Shown one piece after another: positions 1-8,890 of a stretch of DNA of 64,000 bases. The stretch covers positions 1-64,000 of the forward strand of contig CAADTT010000026.1 in NCBI GenBank assembly GCA_900752065.1, written 5' to 3'. This DNA comes from Lachnospiraceae bacterium. Lineage in GTDB: Bacteria > Bacillota > Clostridia > Lachnospirales > Lachnospiraceae. The position numbers were made by a program, and so were the translations under genes. A model generated the notes under the pieces. That model was not told where the DNA came from. It did not search any database and worked only from the letters and a program-made list of their open reading frames with translations. Every line of letters begins with the position of its first letter. Position 1 is the stretch's first letter.

Positions 1-113
1 ATGTGGATAACCCATTCAAAAAATAGAGAGAATGGTGAAAAAAAAGCATTTTTATAATATCGGCAGGCTAAAAGATATATTTACCTTTCAATGCTGAGTT
101 TTATAACACTTTC

Positions 114-142
114 TTGACTAATGATAAGGAAAATGATATATT
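114..142 (+). promoter_or_regulatory. Sigma-A-type promoter for the CNNM/CorC membrane protein gene
   Basis: The -35 box TTGACT (114-119) and -10 box TATATT (137-142) are separated by 17 bp. They lie in an AT-rich leader about 55 bp upstream of the first gene. Seen directly; function inferred from match to the vegetative consensus. Confidence 0.6.
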
Positions 143-198
143 TTTAAGGATATAAATTAACAGAAACAAAGGAGATAGAAAAAAGGAGTTTTTTACAA

Positions 199-1530
199 AT
201 GGATGATGGTGGGAGTCAGCAATTGACATATCTCATATTATTGGTTGTGTTTCTTGTTCTGGAGTTTGTGCTTACAGCATTTACCTCTGCCCTGGATGCG
301 GCGAGCGAAAGCGATATCCGGGAGGAGGAAAGGGCGCAGACAGAGTGGATTCTGAATCTCAGGGAATATCCGGAAAGGCTGCATTACACGCTTCATTTTA
401 CAGTGGTTTTATTTTCGATGATCCTGGGCTGTTTGGCAGCAGGCGAAACCTTCCGTATCTGGAAGGGGGAGCAGCAGGCGGCAGTGATGGTTTTAGCAAT
501 TCTGCTGACCGTATTTTTCTTTGTGATACTGGGGATCCAGCTTCCGAAGGTGCTGGGAAGTTACATGGGAAAAAGAATTCTTTTCCGGCTGGCTGGTCCT
601 GCGAGGATCCTGCTGGCGATAGCTGCACCGGTCACTGCGTTTATCCGGGAGTGTGTTCATTTTCTGGCGCTGCCCTTTGGGATCAATACGAAGCAGATGC
701 AGGAGGATGTGACAGAGGAAGAGATTATTTCCATGGTAAATGAGGGGCATGAGCAGGGAGTCCTGGAGGCAAACGAGGCGGAGATGATCAATAACATTTT
801 CGAGTTCGGGGATAAAGAGGCACAGGACATCATGACGCATCGGACGAACATCATAGGCGTAGATGGCAGTCAGAATCTGAAAACAGCTCTGAGATTCATG
901 CTGGATGCCACAAATTCCAGGTTTCCGGTGTTTGAAGGAAGTATCGATAATATTACAGGGATCATCCATCTGAAGGATGCCATGCGTTTCCACACAGAAG
1001 AAAAGTATGACGAGTGGCTGGTCAAGGATATTCCGGGGCTGATCCGCCCGGCGGTTTTCATACCGGAGACGAGAAAGATCAATCTGCTGTTTACAAATAT
1101 GCAGTCCAAAAAGCTGCAGATGGTGATGGTGGCGGATGAATACGGACAGACGGCCGGTCTGGTGGCACTGGAGGACATTCTGGAGGAAATCGTTGGAAAT
1201 ATCCAGGATGAATACGATGAAGATGAGAAAAATATTGAAGAACAGCCGGATGGCAGCTTTCTGGTAGAGGGCATGACGCCTCTGGAGGAGCTGGAAGAAA
1301 AACTGGACATTGAGTTCAGGCTGGAGGAGGATATCGGGACACTGAATGGCTTTCTTGTTTCGAAGCTGGATAAGATTCCATCCGAGGACGAGAAATCCAT
1401 TATCGAGGCGTTGGGATATTCTTTCCAGATCCTGAGCGTTTCCCATAAAAAGATTCAAAAAGTCAGGATAACAAAACTTCCCGATGAAATGACGGAAAAT
1501 GTCACAGTTCAGCCAGGGACTGAACTGTGA
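199..1530 (+). CDS. Hemolysin-family CNNM/CBS/CorC membrane protein
   Basis: A 443-residue membrane protein of the TlyC/CNNM-CorC family, whose members are linked to Mg2+/Co2+ efflux or homeostasis despite the historical 'hemolysin' name. Four hydrophobic segments fall near residues 9-31, 64-84, 94-120 and 128-149 (DUF21/CNNM domain). A CBS pair follows at about 205-335 (MTHRTNIIGVDGS opens the first, VADEYGQTAGLVALEDILEE closes the second), and a CorC_HlyC transporter-associated domain ends the protein (about 345-430). The length is normal for the family. An AAAGGAG ribosome site lies about 10 nt before the ATG. The gene is monocistronic in appearance, with its own promoter. An 11-bp perfect hairpin overlaps the stop codon. 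Family assignment is firm; the transported ion is inference. Confidence 0.92.
   Translation: MDDGGSQQLTYLILLVVFLVLEFVLTAFTSALDAASESDIREEERAQTEWILNLREYPERLHYTLHFTVVLFSMILGCLAAGETFRIWKGEQQAAVMVLAILLTVFFFVILGIQLPKVLGSYMGKRILFRLAGPARILLAIAAPVTAFIRECVHFLALPFGINTKQMQEDVTEEEIISMVNEGHEQGVLEANEAEMINNIFEFGDKEAQDIMTHRTNIIGVDGSQNLKTALRFMLDATNSRFPVFEGSIDNITGIIHLKDAMRFHTEEKYDEWLVKDIPGLIRPAVFIPETRKINLLFTNMQSKKLQMVMVADEYGQTAGLVALEDILEEIVGNIQDEYDEDEKNIEEQPDGSFLVEGMTPLEELEEKLDIEFRLEEDIGTLNGFLVSKLDKIPSEDEKSIIEALGYSFQILSVSHKKIQKVRITKLPDEMTENVTVQPGTEL
1502..1530. other. Perfect 11-bp hairpin overlapping a stop codon
   Basis: TCACAGTTCAG (1502-1512) pairs with CTGAACTGTGA (1520-1530) around a 7-nt loop. The last codons and TGA stop of the membrane protein gene form the right arm. 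No U-tract follows on either strand, so this is not a textbook terminator. Confidence 0.55.
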
Positions 1531-1642
1531 TGGGAAAACTGGTTTAGGTGTCATAAAGTTTTTTTCACTTACATACAAGCATGACGTGGAAAAAACTTTT
1601 GACACGATAATCAAAATTAAAATACAGAAAAGGAGTAAAAAC

Positions 1643-2371
1643 ATGTCAGGACATTCAAAATTTGCAAACATTAAGCACAAGAAAGAAAAAAATGATGCGG
1701 CAAAGGGAAAAATCTTTACGATTATCGGAAGAGAGATTGCGGTAGCTGTAAAAGAGGGCGGCCCGGATCCGGCGAATAACAGCAGGCTTCGTGATGTGAT
1801 CGCAAAGGCAAAAGCAAATAATATGCCGAATGATACCATTGACAGAGGAATTAAAAAGGCAGCCGGAGATGCGAACGCAGTAAACTATGAATATGTATCT
1901 TATGAAGGATACGGCCCCTGTGGAATTGCGATCATCGTAGACGCACTGACAGACAATAAGAACCGTACCGCTGCAAACGTGCGGAGCGCATTTACGAAGG
2001 GAAACGGAAGCATCGGAACCCAGGGATGTGTATCCTACATGTTTGACAAGAAGGGGCAGATTATCGTTGACAAAGAGGAATGTGAGATGGAAGCGGATGA
2101 TCTGATGATGTTGGCGCTGGATGCCGGGGCGGAGGATTTTTCCGAGGAGGAAGACAGCTATGAGATCATTACGGACCCGGATGACTTCTCAGCCGTGCGT
2201 GAGGCTTTGGAAAAAGAAGGAATTGACATGGCAGAGGCAGAGGTGACCATGATCCCGCAGAATTATGTGGCGCTGGAGGATGAGACAGCGCTGAAGAATC
2301 TTCAGAGGACACTGGATCTTCTGGATGAGGATGATGACGTACAGGCAGTTTATCACAACTGGGAAGAGTAA
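1643..2371 (+). CDS. yebC: YebC/PmpR-family transcriptional or translational regulator
   Basis: A 242-residue protein of the YebC/TACO1 family. Members bind DNA (PmpR-type repressors) or act on ribosomes stalled at proline stretches. It opens with the family signature MSGHSKFANIKHKK and continues with the conserved GREIAVAVKEGG and PNDTIDRGIKKAAG stretches; the acidic middle and C-terminal domains are complete. The start was chosen at this ATG because the signature begins there and AGGAG sits 7 nt upstream; the reading frame is open further 5' but that part is not conserved. Length is typical. It sits alone between the CorC-like protein and a CFI-box protein, so context adds nothing on its target. 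Family is certain, target unknown. Confidence 0.95.
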   Translation: MSGHSKFANIKHKKEKNDAAKGKIFTIIGREIAVAVKEGGPDPANNSRLRDVIAKAKANNMPNDTIDRGIKKAAGDANAVNYEYVSYEGYGPCGIAIIVDALTDNKNRTAANVRSAFTKGNGSIGTQGCVSYMFDKKGQIIVDKEECEMEADDLMMLALDAGAEDFSEEEDSYEIITDPDDFSAVREALEKEGIDMAEAEVTMIPQNYVALEDETALKNLQRTLDLLDEDDDVQAVYHNWEE

Positions 2372-2439
2372 GCGGAAACCGCCGATAACAGGAAAGGCAA
2401 CGGAACTGTTATGACCGCCGGAAAAAGGAGGGGAAGCGG

Positions 2440-3204
2440 ATGAGCTACTATACAGAGGCAATCGGGGGGATGCCGGGGCTGCTGCTGAATATGAACGAGC
2501 CCATGGCAAACTTCACGAAAGATATGTATGTGAAGGCATTTCGCAAATATTATCAGGAAAATCTGGTCACGCTGGAGGCTCTGGAGAACGGATATAATTC
2601 GGTTGTTGATAAGGAGCAGTACATAGAAAACATGGCAAACGCCCTGGGAGACGCCGCCGTGGAGGATATGGAAAGCATAAGAAAAAAGAGCGACAGGCAG
2701 TCCAGGCTTCTGGATCTGAATTTTGCCCTGGCCGCCTATGTGTTTCCTGCTATTCTGGAGTATGGAGGAAATTCTTCAAGACCGCTGGCAGAGGCCGTTC
2801 ACCGGGTATGGAAAAAGAATTTCCCAAAAACAAATGTGAAAATATCCGATTATGAGGGAATCATGAAAGGATTTAAACGCAAGTCCTGCTATATCACGAC
2901 GGCTGTATGCGAGACTTTCGGGAAGCCGGATGACTGTTACGAGCTGGAGCTTTTTAGAAATTACCGTGATACCTACCTGATGAAGCAGGAAAACGGGGAA
3001 GCGATGATCCAGGAGTATTATAATCTGGCGCCAACGATCGTGAAGCATATCAATAAAAAGGCCGACAGGAAAGAAATTTATTCCGGTATCTGGGACAAGT
3101 ATCTGGAGCCTTGTATGCGGATGATTGAAGGCGGTGAAAATGAAGCGTGCAGAGAGCTTTATGTACATATGGTGAAGGATCTTTGGCAGATATACGCACA
3201 CTGA
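2440..3204 (+). CDS. CFI-box-CTERM domain protein, function unknown
   Basis: A 254-residue soluble protein with no signal peptide or membrane segment. Around residue 149 it carries SCYITTAVCETFG, followed by a cysteine in DDCYELELFRNYRD. This is the 'CFI-box' motif (usually C-[FY]-I-[AT]-T-A, then an L-x-x-F-R-x-[FY]-R-D segment) found at the C-terminus of many Firmicute proteins of unknown role. Here about 95 residues follow the box. The first 145 residues are helical and match nothing I recognise. A strong AAGGAGGGG ribosome site precedes the ATG. It is followed by a good intrinsic terminator. The motif is seen directly; a metal-binding or redox role for its cysteines is only a guess. Confidence 0.85.
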   Translation: MSYYTEAIGGMPGLLLNMNEPMANFTKDMYVKAFRKYYQENLVTLEALENGYNSVVDKEQYIENMANALGDAAVEDMESIRKKSDRQSRLLDLNFALAAYVFPAILEYGGNSSRPLAEAVHRVWKKNFPKTNVKISDYEGIMKGFKRKSCYITTAVCETFGKPDDCYELELFRNYRDTYLMKQENGEAMIQEYYNLAPTIVKHINKKADRKEIYSGIWDKYLEPCMRMIEGGENEACRELYVHMVKDLWQIYAH

Positions 3205-3223
3205 GGCGGGTCTGCAGAACAGG

Positions 3224-3260
3224 AATGCTTATGAGAAATCTCTCATAAGCATTTTTTTTT
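3224..3260 (+). terminator. Rho-independent terminator after the CFI-box gene
   Basis: A 13-bp perfect stem (3224-3236 with 3241-3253) closes a 4-nt loop AATC and is followed by a run of T. It is a strong intrinsic terminator for the upstream gene. Confidence 0.85.
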
Positions 3261-3312
3261 GTTTTCCGGGCATACTATCCCCAGAAAACAGAATTGGGAA
3301 AGGAAACGGAAC

Positions 3313-4014
3313 ATGGCTGAAAAAGAAAAGCTGGACAGTGAAGAGAAGAAAAGACCTGGACTTGGAAAGGACGGGGAGGATATCAAGGAGTTTGGACAGA
3401 TGACGCTGGAGCATAGGATTCATCTGCTTTCAGTGATCGGGGAGATCGAGGGGCATGAATGTCTGTCAGCGAACACGAAGACAACCAAGTATGAGCATGT
3501 TCTGCCGCAGCTTGCTGCGATTGAGGAAAGCACGGAAATCAAAGGGCTGCTGGTGCTCTTGAACACGGTGGGCGGCGATGTGGAGGCCGGACTTGCCATT
3601 GCGGAAATGATCGCGTCCATCAGCAAGCCTACCGTGTCTCTGGTATTGGGCGGCAGCCATTCTATCGGGGGACCGATCGCCGTGTCTACGGATTACTCGT
3701 TTATTGTACCGACGGGGACGATGGTGATCCATCCGGTGCGCATGAGCGGCACGGTCATCGGCGCGCCGCAGACGTATGACTATTTCCGGCAGATGCAGGA
3801 CCGAATCCTGGGATTTCTGGCATCTCACTGCCGGGCATCGAAGGAGAGACTGGAGGAATTGATGCTGGATACCGGGATGCTTACGAAGGATCTGGGGTCT
3901 ATTCTGGTGGGTGAGCAGGCGGTCAGGGAGGGTCTGATCGATGAAGTGGGCGGAATCAAAGAGGCATTGGACAAGGTTCATGCACTGATTTCAGCAGCGG
4001 ATGGAAAAGGATGA
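3313..4014 (+). CDS. tepA: ClpP-family serine peptidase, TepA-like
   Basis: A 233-residue ClpP/crotonase-fold peptidase of the TepA (YmfB) type. After a charged 30-residue N-terminus, the ClpP fold carries LLVLLNTVGGDVEAGLAIAE, then the nucleophile serine in GGSHSIGG (about residue 114) and the histidine in VIHPVRMSG (about 140). Start at MAEKEK was preferred because a purine-rich GGAAAGGAAACGGA precedes it; an upstream in-frame ATG at 3259 lies inside the previous terminator region. In Bacillus the homologue sits beside the spoIIIE/ftsK gene and is reported to influence export and spore protein turnover; here ftsK lies one gene further on. No signal peptide is visible, so a cytoplasmic location is likely. 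Substrates unknown. Confidence 0.88.
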   Translation: MAEKEKLDSEEKKRPGLGKDGEDIKEFGQMTLEHRIHLLSVIGEIEGHECLSANTKTTKYEHVLPQLAAIEESTEIKGLLVLLNTVGGDVEAGLAIAEMIASISKPTVSLVLGGSHSIGGPIAVSTDYSFIVPTGTMVIHPVRMSGTVIGAPQTYDYFRQMQDRILGFLASHCRASKERLEELMLDTGMLTKDLGSILVGEQAVREGLIDEVGGIKEALDKVHALISAADGKG

Positions 4015-4039
4015 CGGCATCCTGTTTATGTGTTCCTAC

Positions 4040-4065
4040 GGACTTTGCAGCAGAGTGCAAAGTCC
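4040..4065. other. Perfect 10-bp intergenic hairpin without U-tract
   Basis: GGACTTTGCA (4040-4049) pairs with TGCAAAGTCC (4056-4065) around GCAGAG. It lies between the TepA-like gene and the uppP promoter. No T-run follows, so it may be an mRNA 3'-end stabiliser rather than a terminator. Confidence 0.5.
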
Positions 4066-4111
4066 TGGCTGAACGGTGGACAGATATATGTAATTTCGAG
4101 AAAAATACAAT

Positions 4112-4140
4112 TTGTATATCTCAAAAAAGTGTGATACAAT
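4112..4140 (+). promoter_or_regulatory. Sigma-A-type promoter for uppP
   Basis: TTGTAT (4112-4117), a 17-bp spacer and TACAAT (4135-4140) lie 40 bp upstream of the uppP ATG, which has its own AGGAGGGGG ribosome site. Confidence 0.65.
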
Positions 4141-4179
4141 ATTTAACATATAGAGTTCGGGAAATTCAGGAGGGGGAAC

Positions 4180-5055
4180 ATGACAATATTACAGGCGATT
4201 CTTCTGGGGATCATACAGGGAGTGACAGAGTTTCTTCCGGTGAGCAGTTCTGGTCATCTGGCTATTTTTCAAAATATATTTAAAATCGATACAGGAGGAA
4301 GCATGCTGTTTGATATCATGCTCCATGTGGGGACTCTGGCAGCAGTGTTTGTGGTTTACTGGAAGGATATCATAAAAATGATTCGCGAGGCGGTCTGCAT
4401 CTGCATCGATATCGTATCAAATATTAAAATATGGTTTATAAACCGCAGGGATGACGAAGCGCTTCGATATAAGCGGGTGATACATAACAATTACCGGAAA
4501 TTTGTAGTACTGATTCTGGTATCCACGATTCCGACGGGAGTGATCGGATATACGGCGAAGAGTCTGGTGGAGGCTGCGAGCGCTACCCTGATCGTTCCGG
4601 GTGTGTGCCTGCTTTTGACGGGAATCCTCCTGTTTGTTGCTGATTTTACGGAGGATGGGAAAAAGATACCGCGGGATGTCAGCTATACGAACGGATTTTT
4701 CATCGGCATTGCACAGGGGCTGGCGACGCTGCCAGGACTTTCCCGCTCCGGCACGACCATAACTGCCTGTCTGCTCAGCGGGTTTGACAGACGTTTTGCG
4801 GTAAAGTATTCGTTCCTGATGTCTGTTCCTGCGATTCTGGGGGCTTCTGTTTTGGAGATCAAGGATGTGGCAGCAGAGCCGGTAACAGGCAATCTGATCC
4901 TTTGCTGTGTGATCGGAGCTGTGATTTCCGGACTGGTAGGTTATGTTTGTATTAAGCTGATGCTGGCAATCGTCAGGAAAAAGAAGTTTAAAGGATTTGC
5001 TATCTATTGTTTTGTCATTGGTGTGGCTGCGATCATAGCACATTTCGTGATATAA
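4180..5055 (+). CDS. uppP: Undecaprenyl-diphosphate phosphatase (UppP/BacA)
   Basis: A 291-residue polytopic membrane enzyme that dephosphorylates undecaprenyl diphosphate to the monophosphate lipid carrier for peptidoglycan and other envelope polymers; overproduction confers bacitracin resistance. The N-terminal signature GVTEFLPVSSSGHLAI (about residues 13-28) and the second signature LPGLSRSGTTI (about 184-194) contain the catalytic glutamate, serine and arginine residues known for BacA. Several hydrophobic helices fill the rest. Length is slightly above the usual 265-280 because of an insertion near residues 80-100 (WFINRRDDEALRYK region), also seen in other Clostridia. It has its own promoter and a terminator, so it is probably transcribed alone. 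Confidence 0.95.
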   Translation: MTILQAILLGIIQGVTEFLPVSSSGHLAIFQNIFKIDTGGSMLFDIMLHVGTLAAVFVVYWKDIIKMIREAVCICIDIVSNIKIWFINRRDDEALRYKRVIHNNYRKFVVLILVSTIPTGVIGYTAKSLVEAASATLIVPGVCLLLTGILLFVADFTEDGKKIPRDVSYTNGFFIGIAQGLATLPGLSRSGTTITACLLSGFDRRFAVKYSFLMSVPAILGASVLEIKDVAAEPVTGNLILCCVIGAVISGLVGYVCIKLMLAIVRKKKFKGFAIYCFVIGVAAIIAHFVI

Positions 5056-5120
5056 GCCGGACAGCTTGTGCAGATTTGCGAGAGTACAGAAGAAACACAA
5101 CAATTCTATATAAATTTCAG

Positions 5121-5160
5121 GCAGGAAAAACCATTCAGAGATGGATTTCCTGCTGTTTTA
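5121..5160 (+). terminator. Rho-independent terminator after uppP
   Basis: GCAGGAAA (from 5121) pairs with TTTCCTGC (to 5153), with an inner CCAT/ATGG extension and a TCAGAG loop, followed by TGTTTTA. Fair intrinsic terminator. Confidence 0.7.
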
Positions 5161-5231
5161 TGTTGCCAAGCATATGAAAAATTGATCCGGTGGATCAGTT
5201 CTGAGTAAAAAAATAGAGGAGTATTTGAAAC

Positions 5232-7850
5232 ATGGCAGGGGATGCAAAAGGAAAAAAAACAGCAGGTAAAACGGGGGGGAGCAGAAAGACGTCTGCACAG
5301 AAAAAATCTGCTTCCGGAAAGAGCAGGAAACAGGCGGAACATTCGCAGGGAATCACGCTTCGGGAAGAGATCATTCTGTGGATAGTTCTGGCACTTTCAA
5401 TCGTCATATTTATCAGCAATCTGGGCTTCGGCGGTGTGGTGGGAAATGCGGTCAGTACATTTTTATTTGGGATTTTCGGATTTCTCGCATATCTTTTGCC
5501 TGTGGTTCTGGTTCTGACGGTGGCGTTTGATATTTCGAACAAAGGAAACCGGGAGATGTGGATCAAGACGGCGGCGCTTCTTGTGCTCTGGCTCTGTCTT
5601 TGCGCCCTGGCGGAGCTGCTTACCCACGGAGATGATGTCACGATAAAAATTCTGGACTATTATAAAATAAGTGTCGAGTATAAAACGGGAGGAGGACTGG
5701 TTGGCGGATTGCTCAGCAAGCCGCTGCAGATGGGAATCGGGCTTGCGGGAGCCTATGCAGTCCTTCTGATTTTAAGCATAATCTGTGTCGTTTTGATTAC
5801 AGAAAGATCGCTGTTTGCGGGAATGAAAAAGAGTGGGAGCAGGGTATATCACACGGCAAAGCAGGATGCTGATTTTCAACGTGAAAAAATGGCTCTCCGG
5901 CGGGAAAAGAAGCAGATTGAGAGAAAAAGGAAACTGGAGGAAGAACGCGCCAGGCTTCAAAGGGATCAGGAGGAGCTGGAAAGGATGCAGCGGGAGCCGC
6001 GCATGGAGCATAAGGTCAGCGGTGTGAGCATGGATACGCTGCTGACAGCGGGAGACAGCTTTGGCAAAATGGCAGCCAGGACAGAAACAAAGGCGGAGCC
6101 GGAGCTTTTTGCAATCGAGAAGACTGTATCTTCGAAGCCATCGGCGGAAACAGAGGGACAGAGAGAGTTTTTGGATATGGGGGAACCTGACATAGAATAC
6201 AGAGAAGAATCCGTGGAGGAATTTATTGAGGTTCCAGTTCCCGATGTGATGGATCCTCCGGATATTCCGACAGAAAAAGTACCGGAGAAGAAGGTGAAAA
6301 ATCCCCGTTCCTCTGAGAAAGAACAGGAAGAGTCTTTAATGGAAGTGGAACAGGAGATCGAAGAGACGGCGAAAGAACAGTCTCCGGAGTATGTATTTCC
6401 ACCGATTGAGCTGCTGAAAAAGCCGAAAAGAGGAACGATGGGAGATGCGGGCAGAGAGCTGCGGGAGACTGCCGCAAAGCTTCAAAAGACCCTTCACGAT
6501 TTCGGCGTGGAGGTCACAGTGACCAATGTGAGCTGCGGACCTGCCGTTACCAGATATGAGCTGACGCCGAAGCAGGGGGTGAAGGTATCAAGGATCGTGA
6601 ATCTGGCAGATGATATCAAGCTGAACCTGGCTGCGGCGGATATCCGTATTGAGGCGCCGATTCCTGGAAAAGCTGCGGTGGGTATCGAGGTGCCGAATAA
6701 GGAAAACAGCCCTGTCATGCTGCGGGAGCTTCTGGAATCTCCGGAATTTAAAAATCATCCTTCGAGACTGGCTTTTGCCGCAGGAAAGGATATTGCCGGA
6801 AAGGTAGTCGTGACAGATATCGCTAAGATGCCCCATCTTCTGATTGCAGGAGCCACAGGTTCCGGTAAATCGGTATGTATCAATACGATCATTATGAGTA
6901 TTTTGTACAAATCAAAGCCGGAAGATGTAAAGCTTATCATGATTGATCCCAAGGTGGTGGAGCTTAGTGTCTATAATGGAATCCCGCATCTCTTCATTCC
7001 GGTGGTGACAGATCCGAAGAAGGCGGCAGGCGCATTGAACTGGGGCGTGGCAGAGATGACGGAACGCTATAAAAAATTCGCAGATTTAAATGTTCGTGAC
7101 CTGAAGGGATACAATGAAAAGGTGGAGTCGATCAGGGACATTGAGGAGGAAGGAAAGCCGGAGAAGCTGCCGCAGATCGTGATTATTGTGGACGAGCTGG
7201 CGGATCTGATGATGGTAGCGCCGGGAGAGGTGGAGGATTCCATCTGCCGTCTGGCACAGCTTGCCAGGGCAGCGGGGATCCATCTGATCATCGCCACCCA
7301 GCGGCCTTCTGTAAATGTTATCACGGGACTGATCAAGGCAAATATGCCTTCACGGATCGCCTTTGCTGTTTCTTCCGGAGTGGATTCCCGCACGATCATA
7401 GACATGAATGGTGCGGAGAAGCTTCTGGGAAAAGGTGATATGCTGTTTTATCCTCAGGGATATCCAAAGCCTGCCAGAGTGCAGGGAGCCTTCGTCTCTG
7501 ATGAAGAGGTGGGAGATGTGGTACAGTTCCTTTCTCAGAAGAACAGCGGAGAAGCTTACAGCAGCAAGGTGGAAGAGCAGATCACGAAAGTACAGCAGAT
7601 GACAGATGCTGCTTCGGGAGGAGGAGAGGTGGATGTCCACTTTTCGGAAGCAGGGAGATTTATTATAGAAAAGGATAAGGCATCCATCGGCATGCTCCAG
7701 CGGATGTATAAGATTGGTTTTAACCGCGCCGCCCGGATCATGGATCAGCTTGCTGATGCAGGTGTGGTAGGACCTGAGGAGGGGACGAAGCCCAGGAAGG
7801 TGCTGATGACCATGGAGGAATTTGAAAAATATCTGGAAGAAAGCATATAA
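5232..7850 (+). CDS. ftsK: FtsK/SpoIIIE-family DNA translocase
   Basis: An 872-residue ATP-driven DNA pump that clears chromosomes from the division or sporulation septum. A basic N-terminus is followed by four or more membrane segments (about 36-200), a coiled, charged linker (about 215-390; Lys/Arg/Glu-rich, then acidic), and the RecA-like motor (about 395-780) with Walker A AGATGSGKS (about 539) and Walker B IVIIVDELADL (about 650). RLAQLARAAGIHLIIATQRP is the family's most conserved stretch. A C-terminal winged-helix gamma domain (about 805-870, MLQRMYKIGFNRAARIMDQL) recognises the polar KOPS/SRS-type sites. An AGAGGAG ribosome site lies upstream. Size fits SpoIIIE better than the longer E. 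coli FtsK; whether it serves division or sporulation cannot be told from the sequence. Confidence 0.96.
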   Translation: MAGDAKGKKTAGKTGGSRKTSAQKKSASGKSRKQAEHSQGITLREEIILWIVLALSIVIFISNLGFGGVVGNAVSTFLFGIFGFLAYLLPVVLVLTVAFDISNKGNREMWIKTAALLVLWLCLCALAELLTHGDDVTIKILDYYKISVEYKTGGGLVGGLLSKPLQMGIGLAGAYAVLLILSIICVVLITERSLFAGMKKSGSRVYHTAKQDADFQREKMALRREKKQIERKRKLEEERARLQRDQEELERMQREPRMEHKVSGVSMDTLLTAGDSFGKMAARTETKAEPELFAIEKTVSSKPSAETEGQREFLDMGEPDIEYREESVEEFIEVPVPDVMDPPDIPTEKVPEKKVKNPRSSEKEQEESLMEVEQEIEETAKEQSPEYVFPPIELLKKPKRGTMGDAGRELRETAAKLQKTLHDFGVEVTVTNVSCGPAVTRYELTPKQGVKVSRIVNLADDIKLNLAAADIRIEAPIPGKAAVGIEVPNKENSPVMLRELLESPEFKNHPSRLAFAAGKDIAGKVVVTDIAKMPHLLIAGATGSGKSVCINTIIMSILYKSKPEDVKLIMIDPKVVELSVYNGIPHLFIPVVTDPKKAAGALNWGVAEMTERYKKFADLNVRDLKGYNEKVESIRDIEEEGKPEKLPQIVIIVDELADLMMVAPGEVEDSICRLAQLARAAGIHLIIATQRPSVNVITGLIKANMPSRIAFAVSSGVDSRTIIDMNGAEKLLGKGDMLFYPQGYPKPARVQGAFVSDEEVGDVVQFLSQKNSGEAYSSKVEEQITKVQQMTDAASGGGEVDVHFSEAGRFIIEKDKASIGMLQRMYKIGFNRAARIMDQLADAGVVGPEEGTKPRKVLMTMEEFEKYLEESI

Positions 7851-7896
7851 CGCGGCTGAATTGTTACTATATGACATCCCTTTGGGGAAATAATTG

Positions 7897-7925
7897 TTGA
7901 AATTTCGATATGATTGTTTTATACT
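7897..7925 (+). promoter_or_regulatory. Sigma-A-type promoter for the nfnA-nfnB operon
   Basis: TTGAAA (7897-7902), 17-bp spacer, TATACT (7920-7925). It is about 70 bp upstream of the nfnA start and close to consensus. Confidence 0.65.
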
Positions 7926-7996
7926 AAAACAAATGCAAAAATCGTATCTGCAAGGGTAACGGACAGATGCAAAAAACAAGAAACAGGAGGAAAGTC

Positions 7997-8890
7997 ATGT
8001 ATTTGATTAAAAAAGCGGAAAAGCTTACAGGGCCGATCTATTTAATGGACGTAGAAGCACCCCGTATTGCGAAGCATTGCCTTCCGGGGCAGTTTATCAT
8101 CGCCAAGATTGACGAAAAGGGAGAGAGAATCCCGCTGACAATTTGTGATTATGATAGAGAAGCAGGCACCATTACGATCGTATTTCAGATCATCGGGGCA
8201 TCTACAGAGAGAATGGCAAAGTTACAGGCAGGAGATTCTTTCAGGGACTTCGTAGGACCTCTCGGAAGGCCTTCCGAGCTGTGTACGGAGGATCATCTGG
8301 AGGAAGTAAGAAAGAAAAAGATCCTGTTCGTGGCCGGCGGCGTAGGTACCGCGCCTGTTTACCCTCAGGTGAAGTGGCTGCATGAGCATGGCATTGCAGC
8401 AGATGTCATTGTGGGTGCGAAGACGAAGGATCTGATTATTCTTGAGGACAAGATGAAGGCAGTTGCCGGAAATCTGTACATCACCACCGATGACGGTTCC
8501 TACGGAAGAAGCGGAATGGTTACAAAGGTGATCGAGGATCTGGTAAAGGAAGAAGGCAAGAGCTACGATGTCTGTGTTTCCATTGGACCGATGATCATGA
8601 TGAAGTTCTGCTGCCTGACCACGAAGAAGCTGAACATTCCTACGATCGTCAGCATGAATCCGATCATGGTAGACGGTACGGGTATGTGCGGCGCCTGTCG
8701 TCTGACCGTAGGTGATGAAGTGAAGTTTGCCTGCGTAGACGGACCGGAGTTCGACGGACATTTGATTAATTTCGATGAAGCGATGAAGAGACAACAGATG
8801 TACCGTACAGCAGAGGGAAGAGCCCTTCTGAAGCTGCGTGAGGGTGACACCCATCACGGCGGATGCGGAAATTGTGGAGGTGACGAATAA
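7997..8890 (+). CDS. nfnA: NfnA-type FAD/[2Fe-2S] subunit of ferredoxin:NADP oxidoreductase
   Basis: A 297-residue flavoprotein of the dihydroorotate dehydrogenase electron-transfer (PyrK/SudB) family. The FNR-like FAD domain comes first (PLTICDYD is the flavin contact region), then an NAD-binding domain with FVAGGVGTAPVYPQ. A C-terminal cysteine cluster at about residues 230-246 (CGACRLTVGDEVKFAC) ligates a [2Fe-2S] centre. Start at MYLIKK follows CAGGAGGAAAGTC. The stop overlaps the start of the next gene by one base (TAATG), so the two are translationally coupled. In Clostridia this pair forms NfnAB, which bifurcates electrons between NADH, reduced ferredoxin and NADP+; older annotations call it sulfide dehydrogenase or the small glutamate synthase partner. 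Pair assignment is well supported, bifurcation is inference. Confidence 0.88.
   Translation: MYLIKKAEKLTGPIYLMDVEAPRIAKHCLPGQFIIAKIDEKGERIPLTICDYDREAGTITIVFQIIGASTERMAKLQAGDSFRDFVGPLGRPSELCTEDHLEEVRKKKILFVAGGVGTAPVYPQVKWLHEHGIAADVIVGAKTKDLIILEDKMKAVAGNLYITTDDGSYGRSGMVTKVIEDLVKEEGKSYDVCVSIGPMIMMKFCCLTTKKLNIPTIVSMNPIMVDGTGMCGACRLTVGDEVKFACVDGPEFDGHLINFDEAMKRQQMYRTAEGRALLKLREGDTHHGGCGNCGGDE

Noticed and set aside
2..10. TGTGGATAA, a perfect DnaA-box 9-mer at the window edge
   Set aside because: Single match, no clustered boxes and no dnaA/dnaN genes nearby, so no support for an origin.
493..1839. 448-codon open frame antisense to the CNNM/CorC and yebC genes
   Set aside because: It crosses two well-supported genes and an intergenic region and shows no domain.
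4011..4283. 90-codon frame between the TepA-like gene and uppP
   Set aside because: It runs through the intergenic hairpin and the uppP promoter and overlaps uppP out of frame; no ribosome site.
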